Shown piece by piece: positions 24,782 to 33,669 of a DNA stretch of 57,048 bases. The DNA comes from Candidatus Poribacteria bacterium (GTDB lineage Bacteria; Abyssobacteria; SURF-5). The notes beneath the pieces are model-generated. The model had not been told where the DNA came from. It saw only the letters and a program-made list of their open reading frames with translations, and searched no databases. The position numbers and the translations under genes are program-made. Position 1 is the first letter of the stretch; every line of letters begins with the position of its first letter. The stretch covers positions 1 to 57,048 of the forward strand of contig JACRIR010000075.1 in NCBI GenBank assembly GCA_016215705.1. The letters are read 5' to 3'.

Positions 24782-26163
24782 ACACCGTGCACATGCCTGA
24801 AATAGGCTTCAGAGCAAGGTATCATCGTCACGAACCACCGTCATTCATACAGCGAACCGTATATCGTTGTGCATGTTCCATCCGGGCTGTGCGCTGCTCC
24901 GACACCTCGAGAATCACGGACTTTCACTCCTTCATAAGAGTCAGATACAGGTTTCGCGCGAATGACGCTATGTTTGGAGCGCTCTTCTTGTGCGTGTGTG
25001 CGTTGTGGCTCGGCTTTGCATTCGCGCCAAAGTCCGGCTGGGCGCAAGAAGATGAAAACGTGACCCTTCGTGAGAATGTGCCGTCTGTCCCCGAGGAGAT
25101 AACCCGGACGAAGTTGCGTGACGCCAGAGAAGACGGGTTCTCGTACTTGACGGAAGCATGGACGTTCTTCGGAGTAGACACCAATGTCTTCCGTAGCCCG
25201 CACGGACTCGAGGAAAGCGCCGCCTATGTCAATACGGGCGCGCAGGTGATCACGAACTCGCGCTTCAAGGACGACAGCAGCCTGACAGGTCGATTAAGAG
25301 TGGACACCACCCGGTACGACGGACATGACAGCGCGAATGTGGGCCGTTTCAGACTGGGTGGCTCGTATTCAAGACCCTTGACCGAGAATACCGCCCTCGA
25401 CATCGACCTTCGCGTCCGGTATAGAAGCAACGACGCCACTGATATCTTCGGAGAGAGTTTCGAGCGCAATTTCGCATACTGGGCGTATGACGCAGGAGCT
25501 ACATATCTGTGGGATGTCACGAGCAAAAGCCTGGTGGGAATTGGCGGCGAGTTCACCTTCAAGGACTATGTTGAAACACCCGGACTTAATTCTCTCGATT
25601 GGACGCAGCCGGGAGTCAACGCATACTATCGATATCGCTTCGGCAAAAGGCACTACCTCAGACTTGCGTATTGGTTCGAAATACAAGAATTCAAGGAAGA
25701 GCCGGCAAGTCTGGCGGACGGAACCGAACTGCCGACAAATCCCGACGAAAAACACCGACGGCATGAAGTAAGCGCTCGTTACTCGGTGCCCCTGGGCAAT
25801 AAGTGGACCGCTCACATCGAGTATGACTTTGAAAGAAAAAAGGACTTGTTCGAGGATTTCGAAAGCTTCGACCAGCATTCAATTTCGGGAAGCGTCGTCT
25901 TTGCCGCAACAGAAAACACACGGCTTGAGTTCGACTCCGAATATACTATCAAGGATTTCGACAAGAGACTTGCTGACGGAGACGACCGTCTCAATTACGA
26001 CAAACTGGTTCTCGCCCTGACAGTCGAGCATGCATTGCGCGATTACCTGTCGCTGTACGGCACAGCCGGGTACTACTTCCGCAATAGCAACAAGAGCGAA
26101 GGCACTACATTTAGGGACTTCGAAGGAGCAATTTTTTCGGTCGGCGCAAGCTTGTTCTTCTGA
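24778..26163 (+). CDS. Outer-membrane beta-barrel protein
   Basis: A protein of 461 codons whose export signal begins only at residue 65 (MFGALFLCVCALWLGFAFA, ending GWAQ). Behind it is a series of amphipathic strands ending in GASLFF, the C-terminal Phe expected for BAM substrates. Many strands alternate aromatic and polar residues (YFRNSNKS, RFGKRHYLRLAYWF). The 24778 ATG has a strong GGAGGT five bases upstream and overlaps the TPR stop, whereas the ATG at 24970, right before the signal peptide, has no clear ribosome site. The functional start may be 24970, with coupling through the overlapping ATG. Function is unknown, but co-expression with the TPR protein suggests a shared export or assembly role. 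Confidence 0.75.
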   Translation: MNTVHMPEIGFRARYHRHEPPSFIQRTVYRCACSIRAVRCSDTSRITDFHSFIRVRYRFRANDAMFGALFLCVCALWLGFAFAPKSGWAQEDENVTLRENVPSVPEEITRTKLRDAREDGFSYLTEAWTFFGVDTNVFRSPHGLEESAAYVNTGAQVITNSRFKDDSSLTGRLRVDTTRYDGHDSANVGRFRLGGSYSRPLTENTALDIDLRVRYRSNDATDIFGESFERNFAYWAYDAGATYLWDVTSKSLVGIGGEFTFKDYVETPGLNSLDWTQPGVNAYYRYRFGKRHYLRLAYWFEIQEFKEEPASLADGTELPTNPDEKHRRHEVSARYSVPLGNKWTAHIEYDFERKKDLFEDFESFDQHSISGSVVFAATENTRLEFDSEYTIKDFDKRLADGDDRLNYDKLVLALTVEHALRDYLSLYGTAGYYFRNSNKSEGTTFRDFEGAIFSVGASLFF

Positions 26164-26166
26164 AAT

Positions 26167-26196
26167 TTGTAATGCAGCGAAACCATGTGCTATATT
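26167..26196 (+). promoter_or_regulatory. Promoter of ubiD, probably leaderless
   Basis: TTGTAA (26167-26172), an 18-base spacer and TATATT (26191-26196). The ATG of ubiD is at 26204, where transcription would begin. GGA at 26197 is too close to be a convincing ribosome site. Confidence 0.5.
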
Positions 26197-26203
26197 GGAA
26201 AAC

Positions 26204-27649
26204 ATGGCGTATCAAGGACTAAGTGATTTCATTTCCGCTCTCGATCGTGCGGGCGAGCTTAAGCGGATTCGCGTCCCGGTGTCAGCCGAACTCGAGATAA
26301 CCCAAATAGCGGACAAAGTGTCGAAAGCCAACGGACCTGCGCTCCTGTTCGAGAACGTGGCCGGTCATTCCACCCCGCTCCTCATCAATGCCTTCGGCTC
26401 CACTAAACGGATGGCGATGGCGCTCGGCGTCGAAGACGTCAACGAGATTGGCCGCGAAATCGAAGAAATCCTGCGTCTGCCGCTGCCTGTGGGTATTGTT
26501 GAAAAACTGAAAATGATCCCGATGCTGGCGCGGTTCGCAAAGTTTCCGCCGAAGTCGGTCTCTGCCGGCCCATGCCAGGAAGTGGTCACGGAACAGCCGT
26601 CTCTCTCCTCCTTCCCCATACTGAAATGCTGGCCGCAGGACGGCGGAAAATTCATCACGCTGCCGATGGTGTTTACAAAGAGTCTGCTGAACGGGCGCCG
26701 CAACTGCGGCATGTACCGTATGCACGTCTATGATGAGAAAACCACCGGCATGCACTGGCACGTACACCACGACGGGGCCCGGCATTTCCGCGAACACAAA
26801 AACGCCGGCAAACGGATGCAGGTTGCCGTTGCCCTCGGCAGCGACCCGGCCGTCACTTATGCGGCCACCGCTCCGATGCCGCCGGACATAGACGAGATGC
26901 TGTTCGCGGGATTCCTGCGCAAGAGACCCGTCGAGATGGTCAAATGCAAGTCTGTCGACATCGAGGTCCCGGCGGACTCGGAGATAGTGCTCGAGGGCTA
27001 CGTGGGCCCGTCGGAAGAGCGGACGGAAGGACCGTTCGGCGACCACACGGGTTACTATTCGCTTGCGGACAAGTACCCCGTCTTCCATATCCAATGCATC
27101 ACGCATCGCAAGAATCCCATTTATCCGACCACTATCGTCGGCAAACCTCCAATGGAGGACTGCTACATGGGAAAAGCGACCGAGCGCATTTTCCTTCCGC
27201 TCGTTAAGACTCAGATTCCCGAACTGGTCGATATGAATCTACCTCTCTTCGGAGTGTTCCACAATTACGCTTTCATCTCGATTGACAAACGCTATCCCTA
27301 TCAGGCGAAGAAGGTGATGCACTGCGTTTGGGGCCTCGGGCAAATGATGTTCACGAAGATAATCGTTGTCGTCGACAAGGATGTCAACGTCCAGAACGTA
27401 GAAGAAGTCCTCTGGCGGGTCGGCAACAACGTGGACGCCCGACGCGATATCACCATCGTTGACGGCCCCGTCGACGTTCTCGACCATGCGGCCCCTCTTC
27501 CGCGCGCCGGCTCGAAAATGGGTATTGACGCCACAAAGAAATGGCCCGAGGAAGGCCACACGCGCGAATGGCCGGACGAAATCAAGATGACGCCGGAAAT
27601 CATACAGATGGTCGAGCGGCGCTGGCGTGAGTACGGATTCGAGAGATGA
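26204..27649 (+). CDS. ubiD: UbiD-family decarboxylase (menaquinone or ubiquinone branch)
   Basis: A 481-residue prenylated-FMN-dependent decarboxylase. Signatures are NCGMYRMHVYDEKTTGMHWH, the Arg-rich HHDGARHFREH, the EGPFGDHTGYY acidic active-site loop and PPMEDCYMGKATERIFLP. It needs the cofactor made by the UbiX-like protein two genes on. With UbiE, UbiX and UbiA homologues in one operon and no chorismate-to-4-hydroxybenzoate enzyme nearby, it probably acts as the MqnL-type decarboxylase of the futalosine menaquinone route (inference). The ATG at 26204 is chosen since earlier in-frame starts overlap the barrel gene. Its last four bases overlap the start of ubiE. Confidence 0.9.
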   Translation: MAYQGLSDFISALDRAGELKRIRVPVSAELEITQIADKVSKANGPALLFENVAGHSTPLLINAFGSTKRMAMALGVEDVNEIGREIEEILRLPLPVGIVEKLKMIPMLARFAKFPPKSVSAGPCQEVVTEQPSLSSFPILKCWPQDGGKFITLPMVFTKSLLNGRRNCGMYRMHVYDEKTTGMHWHVHHDGARHFREHKNAGKRMQVAVALGSDPAVTYAATAPMPPDIDEMLFAGFLRKRPVEMVKCKSVDIEVPADSEIVLEGYVGPSEERTEGPFGDHTGYYSLADKYPVFHIQCITHRKNPIYPTTIVGKPPMEDCYMGKATERIFLPLVKTQIPELVDMNLPLFGVFHNYAFISIDKRYPYQAKKVMHCVWGLGQMMFTKIIVVVDKDVNVQNVEEVLWRVGNNVDARRDITIVDGPVDVLDHAAPLPRAGSKMGIDATKKWPEEGHTREWPDEIKMTPEIIQMVERRWREYGFER

Positions 27650-28350
27650 AAGACGGCCGACAAATCCGCTCGATGTTCGCTTCAATTTCACGCCGGTACG
27701 ACTTGCTGAATCATCTGCTGAGCCTCAATACCGACAAACGCTGGCGAAAGAAGACCGTCGAAGCGAGCGGCCTTAGAGGTGGTGAGAGGGTCCTCGACGT
27801 CTGCACGGGAACCGCCGACCTCGCTCTTGCCTATGCCAACGCCATTGGCCCGGCCGGAACAGTTGTCGGGACCGACTTCTGTCCCGAAATGCTGCACATA
27901 GGGAAACGGAAAGCTGCGTCAGAAAAGCTTCCCTGTAAAGCATCCCTCATGGTCGCCGACACTCTCTCGCTTCCATTGGCGGACGGGCTCTTCGACGTTG
28001 TCTCGGTCGCATTCGGGATAAGGAACGTCGCCGATTTGAAAGGCGGAATCGGCGAAATGGCGCGGGTTGCGAAGCGAGGCGGCCGCGTCGTGATCCTAGA
28101 GTTCAGCCTGCCTGATAACGGACTGCTCGGCGGAATGTATATGCTATATTTCACGCGCGTGCTGCCGATGATCGGGCGCATCGTTTCGCGCGCTCGCAAC
28201 GGCGCGTACTCGTACCTGCCCGATTCCGTCTTGAAGTTTCCCTCGAAAGAAGAGATGTGCGCAGTGATGCGTGAATGCGGGCTGACGGAAGTTACGACGA
28301 CAACGCTCAGCTTCGGGATTGCAACGCTTTACGTTGGGAGAAAAATGTGA
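27646..28350 (+). CDS. ubiE: UbiE/MenG demethylmenaquinone methyltransferase
   Basis: A 234-residue UbiE/MenG methyltransferase. It starts in the ATGA overlap with ubiD. Signatures: IRSMFASISRRYDLLNHLLSLNTDKRWRK, motif I VLDVCTGTADLAL, VGTDFCPEML, ADTLSLPLADGLFDVVSVAFGIRN and PKGG-like AKRGGRVVILEFS. It methylates the ring as the last step of menaquinone (or ubiquinone) synthesis. In this anaerobe-looking context menaquinone is more likely. Length is typical for the family. Confidence 0.92.
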   Translation: MKDGRQIRSMFASISRRYDLLNHLLSLNTDKRWRKKTVEASGLRGGERVLDVCTGTADLALAYANAIGPAGTVVGTDFCPEMLHIGKRKAASEKLPCKASLMVADTLSLPLADGLFDVVSVAFGIRNVADLKGGIGEMARVAKRGGRVVILEFSLPDNGLLGGMYMLYFTRVLPMIGRIVSRARNGAYSYLPDSVLKFPSKEEMCAVMRECGLTEVTTTTLSFGIATLYVGRKM

Positions 28351-28357
28351 GGCCGAC

Positions 28358-28942
28358 ATGCAAATAATAGTCGCCATTACCGGCGCAAGCGGCGCGCCGT
28401 ATGCCATAAGGTTGATCCAGGCGCTGGTTGAAGAAAAGCTCGAAGTGCACGTCACCATCTCCGCTGCGGGCGCGCGCCTGTTGAAACACGAAATGGGCAT
28501 TGCCGTCGATCTCCGGAATTTCTCCGTGAAGTCTCTCCTCGGTAAAACCACGACCCGCGTCGTCTACTACCATCACGACTATATCTCGGCGCCGATCGCA
28601 AGCGGCACGTTTCCGATTGACGCAATGGTGGTGGTTCCCTGCAGCATGTCGACGCTCGCGGGAATCGCGGCGGGGCTGGGAAACAATTTGATTCTGCGCG
28701 CCGCCGACGTGACACTCAAGGAAAGACGCCCTCTGATACTGGTTCCGCGCGAGACGCCTCTCGGCTTGATCGCAATCGAGAACATGGCAAGCGTGACGCG
28801 CGCCGGCGCATGCGTCCTGCCGGCAATGCCGGCGCTCTACAATCGGCCCAAAACGGTGCAAGAGATGGTTGATTTTGTCGTCGGAAAAATCCTGGACCAG
28901 TTGCATATCCGCCATGAACTTTTCCGGCGGTGGGGTGAATAG
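28358..28942 (+). CDS. ubiX: UbiX-like flavin prenyltransferase
   Basis: A 194-residue flavin prenyltransferase. GASGAPYAIRL begins the Rossmann-like fold. APIASGTFPIDAMVVVPCSMSTLAGIAAG and RPLILVPRETPLGLIAIENM line the FMN and dimethylallyl phosphate sites. It synthesises prenyl-FMN for the adjacent UbiD. The ATG at 28358 gives the family length; earlier in-frame codons overlap ubiE. The operon order ubiD-ubiE-ubiX-ubiA is compact until the repeat that separates it from ubiA. Confidence 0.93.
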   Translation: MQIIVAITGASGAPYAIRLIQALVEEKLEVHVTISAAGARLLKHEMGIAVDLRNFSVKSLLGKTTTRVVYYHHDYISAPIASGTFPIDAMVVVPCSMSTLAGIAAGLGNNLILRAADVTLKERRPLILVPRETPLGLIAIENMASVTRAGACVLPAMPALYNRPKTVQEMVDFVVGKILDQLHIRHELFRRWGE

Positions 28943-28948
28943 GAGATG

Positions 28949-28990
28949 TTCCCCCCTTTGCAAAGGGGGGTTAGGGGGGATTTACCCCTT
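28949..28990. repeat. CCCCCCTTTG...AAAGGGGGG palindrome repeat
   Basis: A short palindrome (CCCCCCTTTGCAAAGGGGGG) continues into a GGTTAGGGGGGATTT motif, a sequence type dispersed in many bacterial genomes. It separates ubiX from ubiA. In-frame readings of it upstream of ubiA are not part of that protein. Confidence 0.75.
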
Positions 28991-29054
28991 TGGCCGCACA
29001 ACTCAATCTTATCTGCGCAACTCAGTTTTCCGGAACGCGCCAACGACATCATAC

Positions 29055-29918
29055 ATGAAACAACTCTTTGCGAAAATCGCCACTATCCTAGAGATGATAA
29101 AATTCTCACATACGCTGTTTGCGCTGCCGTTCGCGATCATGAGCGCATTCCTCGCCGCCGGAGGATTGCCCTCGGGCCGCCAATTGCTTTGGATACTCGT
29201 GTGCATGGTCGGCGCCCGCAGCGCTGCGATGTCGTTTAACCGGATAGCCGATGCCCGCTACGACGCTCTCAATCCGCGAACCTCTCAGCGGGCCATCCCG
29301 ACCGGCAAGCTGACGGTCGCGGAGACGGCGGCATTCATGCTCGTCATGATGGCGCTGTTCGTGTTTTCGGCCTCCCGACTTAATCGACTCTCGTTTGCGC
29401 TTTCACCGGTGGCCCTCGCGATTATCCTCGGCTACTCATACACAAAGCGGTTCACATATTATTCGCACTTCGTGCTCGGCCTCGCGCTCGCCATCGCGCC
29501 GGTCGGCGCATGGATAGCGGTAACAGGAAGTCTCAGTCTTGTGCCGCTGCTTCTCGGGTTGGCCGTGTTGCTCTGGACCTCGGGCTTCGACATAATCTAC
29601 GCCTGCCAGGACTTCGAGTTCGACAAACGGGTCGGCCTCCATTCGCTGCCCGGACGGCTCGGCATAACCCGGGCGCTCGTGCTTTCGGCCATTCTCCACG
29701 CAGCTATGGTTATCGTTCTGATGGCAATATTCGTAGTCGCCCACATGGGCAACGCATTCCTGGCCGGCGCCTTCCTTGTCAGCATTCTTCTGGTATACGA
29801 ACACGCGATAGTCAAACCGGGCGACCTTTCCCGCGTCAACGCCGCCTTCTTCAACGTGAACGGCGCTGTCAGCCTGCTCCTTATGGCTCTCACTATTGCC
29901 GATATAGCAATGCGCTAA
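29055..29918 (+). CDS. ubiA: UbiA/MqnP-type polyprenyltransferase
   Basis: A 287-residue membrane prenyltransferase with several helices. The first Asp-rich motif is NRIADARYDALNPRT, near residue 65. The second is DIIYACQDFEFDKRVGLHSLP, near 180. These bind polyprenyl diphosphate through Mg2+. The ATG at 29055 begins the family-like MKQLFAKIATILEMIKFSHTLFALPFAI. The enzyme attaches the side chain to 4-hydroxybenzoate or, in the futalosine pathway, to dihydroxynaphthoate. The neighbours favour the latter. Shine-Dalgarno is weak, possibly because the repeat was inserted upstream. Confidence 0.9.
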   Translation: MKQLFAKIATILEMIKFSHTLFALPFAIMSAFLAAGGLPSGRQLLWILVCMVGARSAAMSFNRIADARYDALNPRTSQRAIPTGKLTVAETAAFMLVMMALFVFSASRLNRLSFALSPVALAIILGYSYTKRFTYYSHFVLGLALAIAPVGAWIAVTGSLSLVPLLLGLAVLLWTSGFDIIYACQDFEFDKRVGLHSLPGRLGITRALVLSAILHAAMVIVLMAIFVVAHMGNAFLAGAFLVSILLVYEHAIVKPGDLSRVNAAFFNVNGAVSLLLMALTIADIAMR

Positions 29919-29988
29919 GCGCGAACTTTCAGCTTCGGCTTTCGCACAGTCGGAGCGAAACGGGAATATTACTAGAGGATCATTGTCA

Positions 29989-30696
29989 ATGCTGGAAGCA
30001 ATCAAAACGCAAGTCAGAAAGATTCTGGACCTCTATCCCGGCTGGATTTGCAGAAAGGAATTCGAAAGACAAACCTTCAACCGTTTCAATGAGAGACCGG
30101 CCGAGTTCAGCTTCGTTTTCGCAAAACTTGCGCAAATCTATCCGCGAAGAATCCTCGATGTCGGAACGGGCGCAAGCGCGCTCCCCCAAATGATGCGTAA
30201 TTGCGGGTTTCTTGTGACCGCAACTGATAATGTCAAAGACTATTGGCCGGAAGGAATGCGCAATCGGCACTTTCACGTCATTGATGATGACATCACCAAC
30301 ACCCGCCTCAACGAAACGTTCGACCTTATAACATCCATCAGCGTCCTTGAGCACATAGTGGAATCTGAAAACGCTGTCCGCAACATGCTCAAGCTCCTGA
30401 ACCCGAATGGCTACCTGATACTGACATTCCCGTATACGGAAAAGAGCTACGTAAGAAACGTTTACGAGCTACCGGCCTCAAGATACGGTCGGAATGCGCC
30501 ATACATTTGTCAATCATACTCGCGGCGCGAACTGGACAAATGGCTTCAAAGCAAAGCAGTGATCCTCGAACAAGAATACTGGCAGTTTTGGGATGGAGAC
30601 TATTGGACCACTGGCAACCAGATGATACCTCCCGTTAAGGTCAGCGCCGGAGATAAGCACCAACTCACGTGCATTCTCGCCCAAAAAGTCACATAG
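29989..30696 (+). CDS. Class I SAM-dependent methyltransferase
   Basis: A 235-residue methyltransferase with motif I RILDVGTGASALPQMM, the acidic residue in ATDNVKDYWP, and FDLITSISVLEHI, LLNPNGYLILTFPYTEKSY. The ATG at 29989 has AGAGGA nine bases upstream. The preserved YxxPxYICQSYSRRELDKW tail resembles small-molecule or glycan methyltransferases rather than quinone ones. The substrate is unknown. It follows ubiA but is separated from the VWA-FHA genes by 560 non-coding bases. Confidence 0.75.
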   Translation: MLEAIKTQVRKILDLYPGWICRKEFERQTFNRFNERPAEFSFVFAKLAQIYPRRILDVGTGASALPQMMRNCGFLVTATDNVKDYWPEGMRNRHFHVIDDDITNTRLNETFDLITSISVLEHIVESENAVRNMLKLLNPNGYLILTFPYTEKSYVRNVYELPASRYGRNAPYICQSYSRRELDKWLQSKAVILEQEYWQFWDGDYWTTGNQMIPPVKVSAGDKHQLTCILAQKVT

Positions 30697-31260
30697 TCGC
30701 GCACTCCTGTCCAAGATAACCAACAGTAATGTCACGAATCTTGTGAATCCGGTGTCTTTCGGGATATCTCGTAAGACCAGACCTTCCAGTCCACGACCTT
30801 CGACCTTCGGCTGCTGACCGAACAGTAACAGCGTTGATTGCGGCTTCGCTTCCTGCGTCCTCCTTACTCACATTCTTGAATGACGGATTTCAAAAGTGAA
30901 ATCGTTTCTCGGTAGCATGGAATATGTCACCTCATGCTTGAAACCTTCGTAAGTAGCAGAACAGCACTGAGTTATGCATCAAACGCACAAGCGCTGCAAG
31001 CCACCATAAAGTCTAGGCACGGAAAATGCCTAAATAGTTAAAGGAATAATGTCTAATGACTAAGTAATCAGTTTCCTGATTCCTATGACGCATTTTGTAG
31101 GAGCGGTCCGCGACGTATCTTGTAGGAGCGACCCGCCGCGTTGCCCTTACGGAGGTTGGGCGGATACGTCATCGTATCTGGGAGAATGTGTACTAAGGAG
31201 GAAAACCTTCTTCCACAATCGTAGGGTTGCATTGCGTTTTCTGGTAGGGAAGCTGATGAC
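30697..31260. other. Intergenic region upstream of the VWA-FHA genes
   Basis: About 560 bases without a gene. Near 31096-31140 there is a doubled TTGTAGGAGCGGTCCGCG / TTGTAGGAGCGACCCGCC motif, a dispersed repeat type. I saw no consensus promoter close to 31261, although a GGAGG run (31197-31202) precedes the coding region by 60 bases. Confidence 0.6.
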
Positions 31261-33669
31261 ATGATGCCACAGTCCGCGCAAAAGGCAACTCGGTCGCTGG
31301 GCGTTTGTTGCCTGGCAACGCTGCTCCTCTCTTCTGTCTGTTTCCCGGCCTATGCCGCGAAGAATCGGGATTTCATAGTTGTCATGGACATAAGCACAAG
31401 CATGGCCGATATCTTCGACAAGGCGAAAGCGGAAGCCAAGCAGTTTGTCTCCTCGGCGCAGTTGGAAGACAGGGTCATAGTCATAACATTCGGAAAGTCG
31501 TCACGCCTTCTTGATCGCACTCGTGTGAAGTCCACCTTCGATATCGCCAGAATCCTGTCCGAAATAGACGAGCTTCAGCCCACCGAATTGAGTTCAAACC
31601 TGACATCCGGCATGGAGCAAGGTCTGGCCGAAATGGAAAGATCATACGGAACAGACCCGGGCACGGAGCGAATCATGATGTGGCTGAGCGACGAGAAGAG
31701 TAATCCGCCGAAAGACATTCCGAATCTTATTACGTTTGAGACATTGAAGCAGCGCGAGAAGGCCCGGGTGCCTGACCATGCATGGTTCGCGTTCCATGCC
31801 CCGATCCAGCCGAAGTCCGAATCGGACGTAAAATGGTTCGTGGACTGGGCCTCCCGGCGGAAGATGCAACTAAAAGCGACCCTCACAACAAGCGACCTCG
31901 GTACGCTCTCTCCGAAGGAAACAGAGAATGAGTTTAACGTTAGATTCGAGCCCGACACGATGGCGGTCTGGGGCACGTCTTTCTCCGTCGTCGCCGAGAT
32001 GCGCGACAAGAATAGAGGAGCGTATTCGGCAAATGTTCCGGTCTCGCCCTCGACAATCATATGCAACGGCAGACCATGGGATCAGCGGTTTCGAATCACG
32101 TTTCCCGAACGATCCGGCGAGTATGTGTGCGCCATAAGTTTTGTCCTGCCTTCCGACAAGAGTCTCGAAATCTCACCGTCACAGGTATCGCTCAAGGGGT
32201 CGGTCCAGCAGGAACTGACACCCGAGGAACAAGAGGCCGAGGACGCAGCCATTGCCGAGGCGGCCCTCAGAAATAACCCCTCGGCGCAATTGGAAGACCT
32301 GGTTCATTCGAGGTTGCCGCTGGAAACTGCGCTCGGCTCTTTTCGCAGACAGATAGTCAGAGACGCAAAGGGCCAGATCAAGTCCGGTCCTCCTCTCAGT
32401 GTCGTATTCGGTCCGATAGTGGAAGGCGGCCGATACCAGCAGAGCATCTCGCTTACACTATCAGAAGACATCCCGATTGATTCGATAGGCCTGAAAACCA
32501 ATCTCGAGCTTCCGGAAGGAATCGAACTAAAATCGAAATACACAATGAAGGAAGGGCAGTTGGTCGCCGACATCTCCTTGCTGGCATGGAGACTACCCCC
32601 TTGGGCCGAAGATTGGGAAGCGAAAGGGGCAATATCGTTCTTCTCAAGCGTCGAGGGCGCTGAAATCCGCCCGGCCGCTGTTCCCGCCCGGATTTATACC
32701 AGGAGCGAAACGTCACTGTGGGGAGAAGACGGATTCTCTCTTTCTGCCACCAGCGGGATTATAGGCAGACTCTTTGCATTCGTGCGGCGTCACGTTGTGA
32801 AAACGTCCGAGTTCCTCATCGTAATAATGCTCCTTCGGCTCGCATATCGCCTCGCAAGACGACACCTCTTCCGTCCTACCGAGCTTGTCGGAACTCTCGA
32901 ACCCATCAAAGACCCAACCGGCGGGAAAATACGATACTACAACCTGAGCCGCATGGGCAAACAAAAGATAGCGAATGCAATAACCATCGGGAAGAGCAAA
33001 AAAGCCGATATCGTGCTGAACCGCCCGACTATCTCCGAAATGCACGCGGAGATAACCGCCGCCCGGACCGATGCCGGCGCCATAGTATTCATAAAACCAC
33101 TCAACAAAAACCATGTGAGAATCAACGACGTTGCCTACACCTGCCAGAAGGAAATCAACGACAAGGACGTCGTCACCATCGGTGACTGCGTGTTTCGTTA
33201 CGTCCGGCCCGAGATATACAGGGAAACCATACTCAACTTTGTCAATGGCAAATCGGCGCGAGGCTCTCTCCTTTCATGGAGCGCCGACACTTCCTCTTTC
33301 GAATTCGTGCCCAGGGGCGCGCCTTCATTCGATTCAAAAGTTGTCGTGAACTTCTCCACCCTTAAAGCGATGTCATTTGTGCGCAAGGAAAGACCGTCTT
33401 CATTCGAGCGCCTCAGAGGCTTGTTCACGAACGGCGCCGGCCGGCCTGTCGAGATTCTCTTCAAAGATGGGCAGGTGCTCGAGGGCTCCATGGTAAGCGA
33501 GAATGGAGAAACGAGCAAGCGGTTCTACGTCGTTCCGAAAAACAGCGGAGAAACCGCGCTCATGCTTGTCGAACGCGCCGCCGTACAGGCGATCTCCATG
33601 CAGGAGCCCATAAAAAAACGCCTTTTCAGAGTCGGTCGCATGTTCGGAGCTTCCAACGGCCAGGCATGA
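31261..33669 (+). CDS. VWA - TM - FHA transmembrane protein, copy 1
   Basis: An 802-residue protein. Signal peptide 1-32 (PAYA). Von Willebrand A domain (about 37-200) with the MIDAS motif DISTSM (D43, S45, S47). A beta-rich extracytoplasmic region (200-500) follows. One TM helix lies at about 515-531, then basic RLARR. A cytoplasmic FHA-like domain (570-650) carries AITIGKSKKADIVL and ISEMHAEI. Two C-terminal beta modules (655-705, 728-778) share the pattern F-x-DGxxxxG...F-xxxP...V-xxLKA/AVQAI. Metal-dependent extracellular binding and cytoplasmic phosphothreonine recognition would be joined through one helix. The canonical FHA Arg is Lys (K578). No kinase gene is adjacent. The gene is paralogous to the next one. 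Confidence 0.85.
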   Translation: MMPQSAQKATRSLGVCCLATLLLSSVCFPAYAAKNRDFIVVMDISTSMADIFDKAKAEAKQFVSSAQLEDRVIVITFGKSSRLLDRTRVKSTFDIARILSEIDELQPTELSSNLTSGMEQGLAEMERSYGTDPGTERIMMWLSDEKSNPPKDIPNLITFETLKQREKARVPDHAWFAFHAPIQPKSESDVKWFVDWASRRKMQLKATLTTSDLGTLSPKETENEFNVRFEPDTMAVWGTSFSVVAEMRDKNRGAYSANVPVSPSTIICNGRPWDQRFRITFPERSGEYVCAISFVLPSDKSLEISPSQVSLKGSVQQELTPEEQEAEDAAIAEAALRNNPSAQLEDLVHSRLPLETALGSFRRQIVRDAKGQIKSGPPLSVVFGPIVEGGRYQQSISLTLSEDIPIDSIGLKTNLELPEGIELKSKYTMKEGQLVADISLLAWRLPPWAEDWEAKGAISFFSSVEGAEIRPAAVPARIYTRSETSLWGEDGFSLSATSGIIGRLFAFVRRHVVKTSEFLIVIMLLRLAYRLARRHLFRPTELVGTLEPIKDPTGGKIRYYNLSRMGKQKIANAITIGKSKKADIVLNRPTISEMHAEITAARTDAGAIVFIKPLNKNHVRINDVAYTCQKEINDKDVVTIGDCVFRYVRPEIYRETILNFVNGKSARGSLLSWSADTSSFEFVPRGAPSFDSKVVVNFSTLKAMSFVRKERPSSFERLRGLFTNGAGRPVEILFKDGQVLEGSMVSENGETSKRFYVVPKNSGETALMLVERAAVQAISMQEPIKKRLFRVGRMFGASNGQA

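Noticed and set aside
26282-27106. 274-codon minus-strand frame opposite ubiD
   Set aside because: Antisense to clear UbiD motifs; no recognisable domain.
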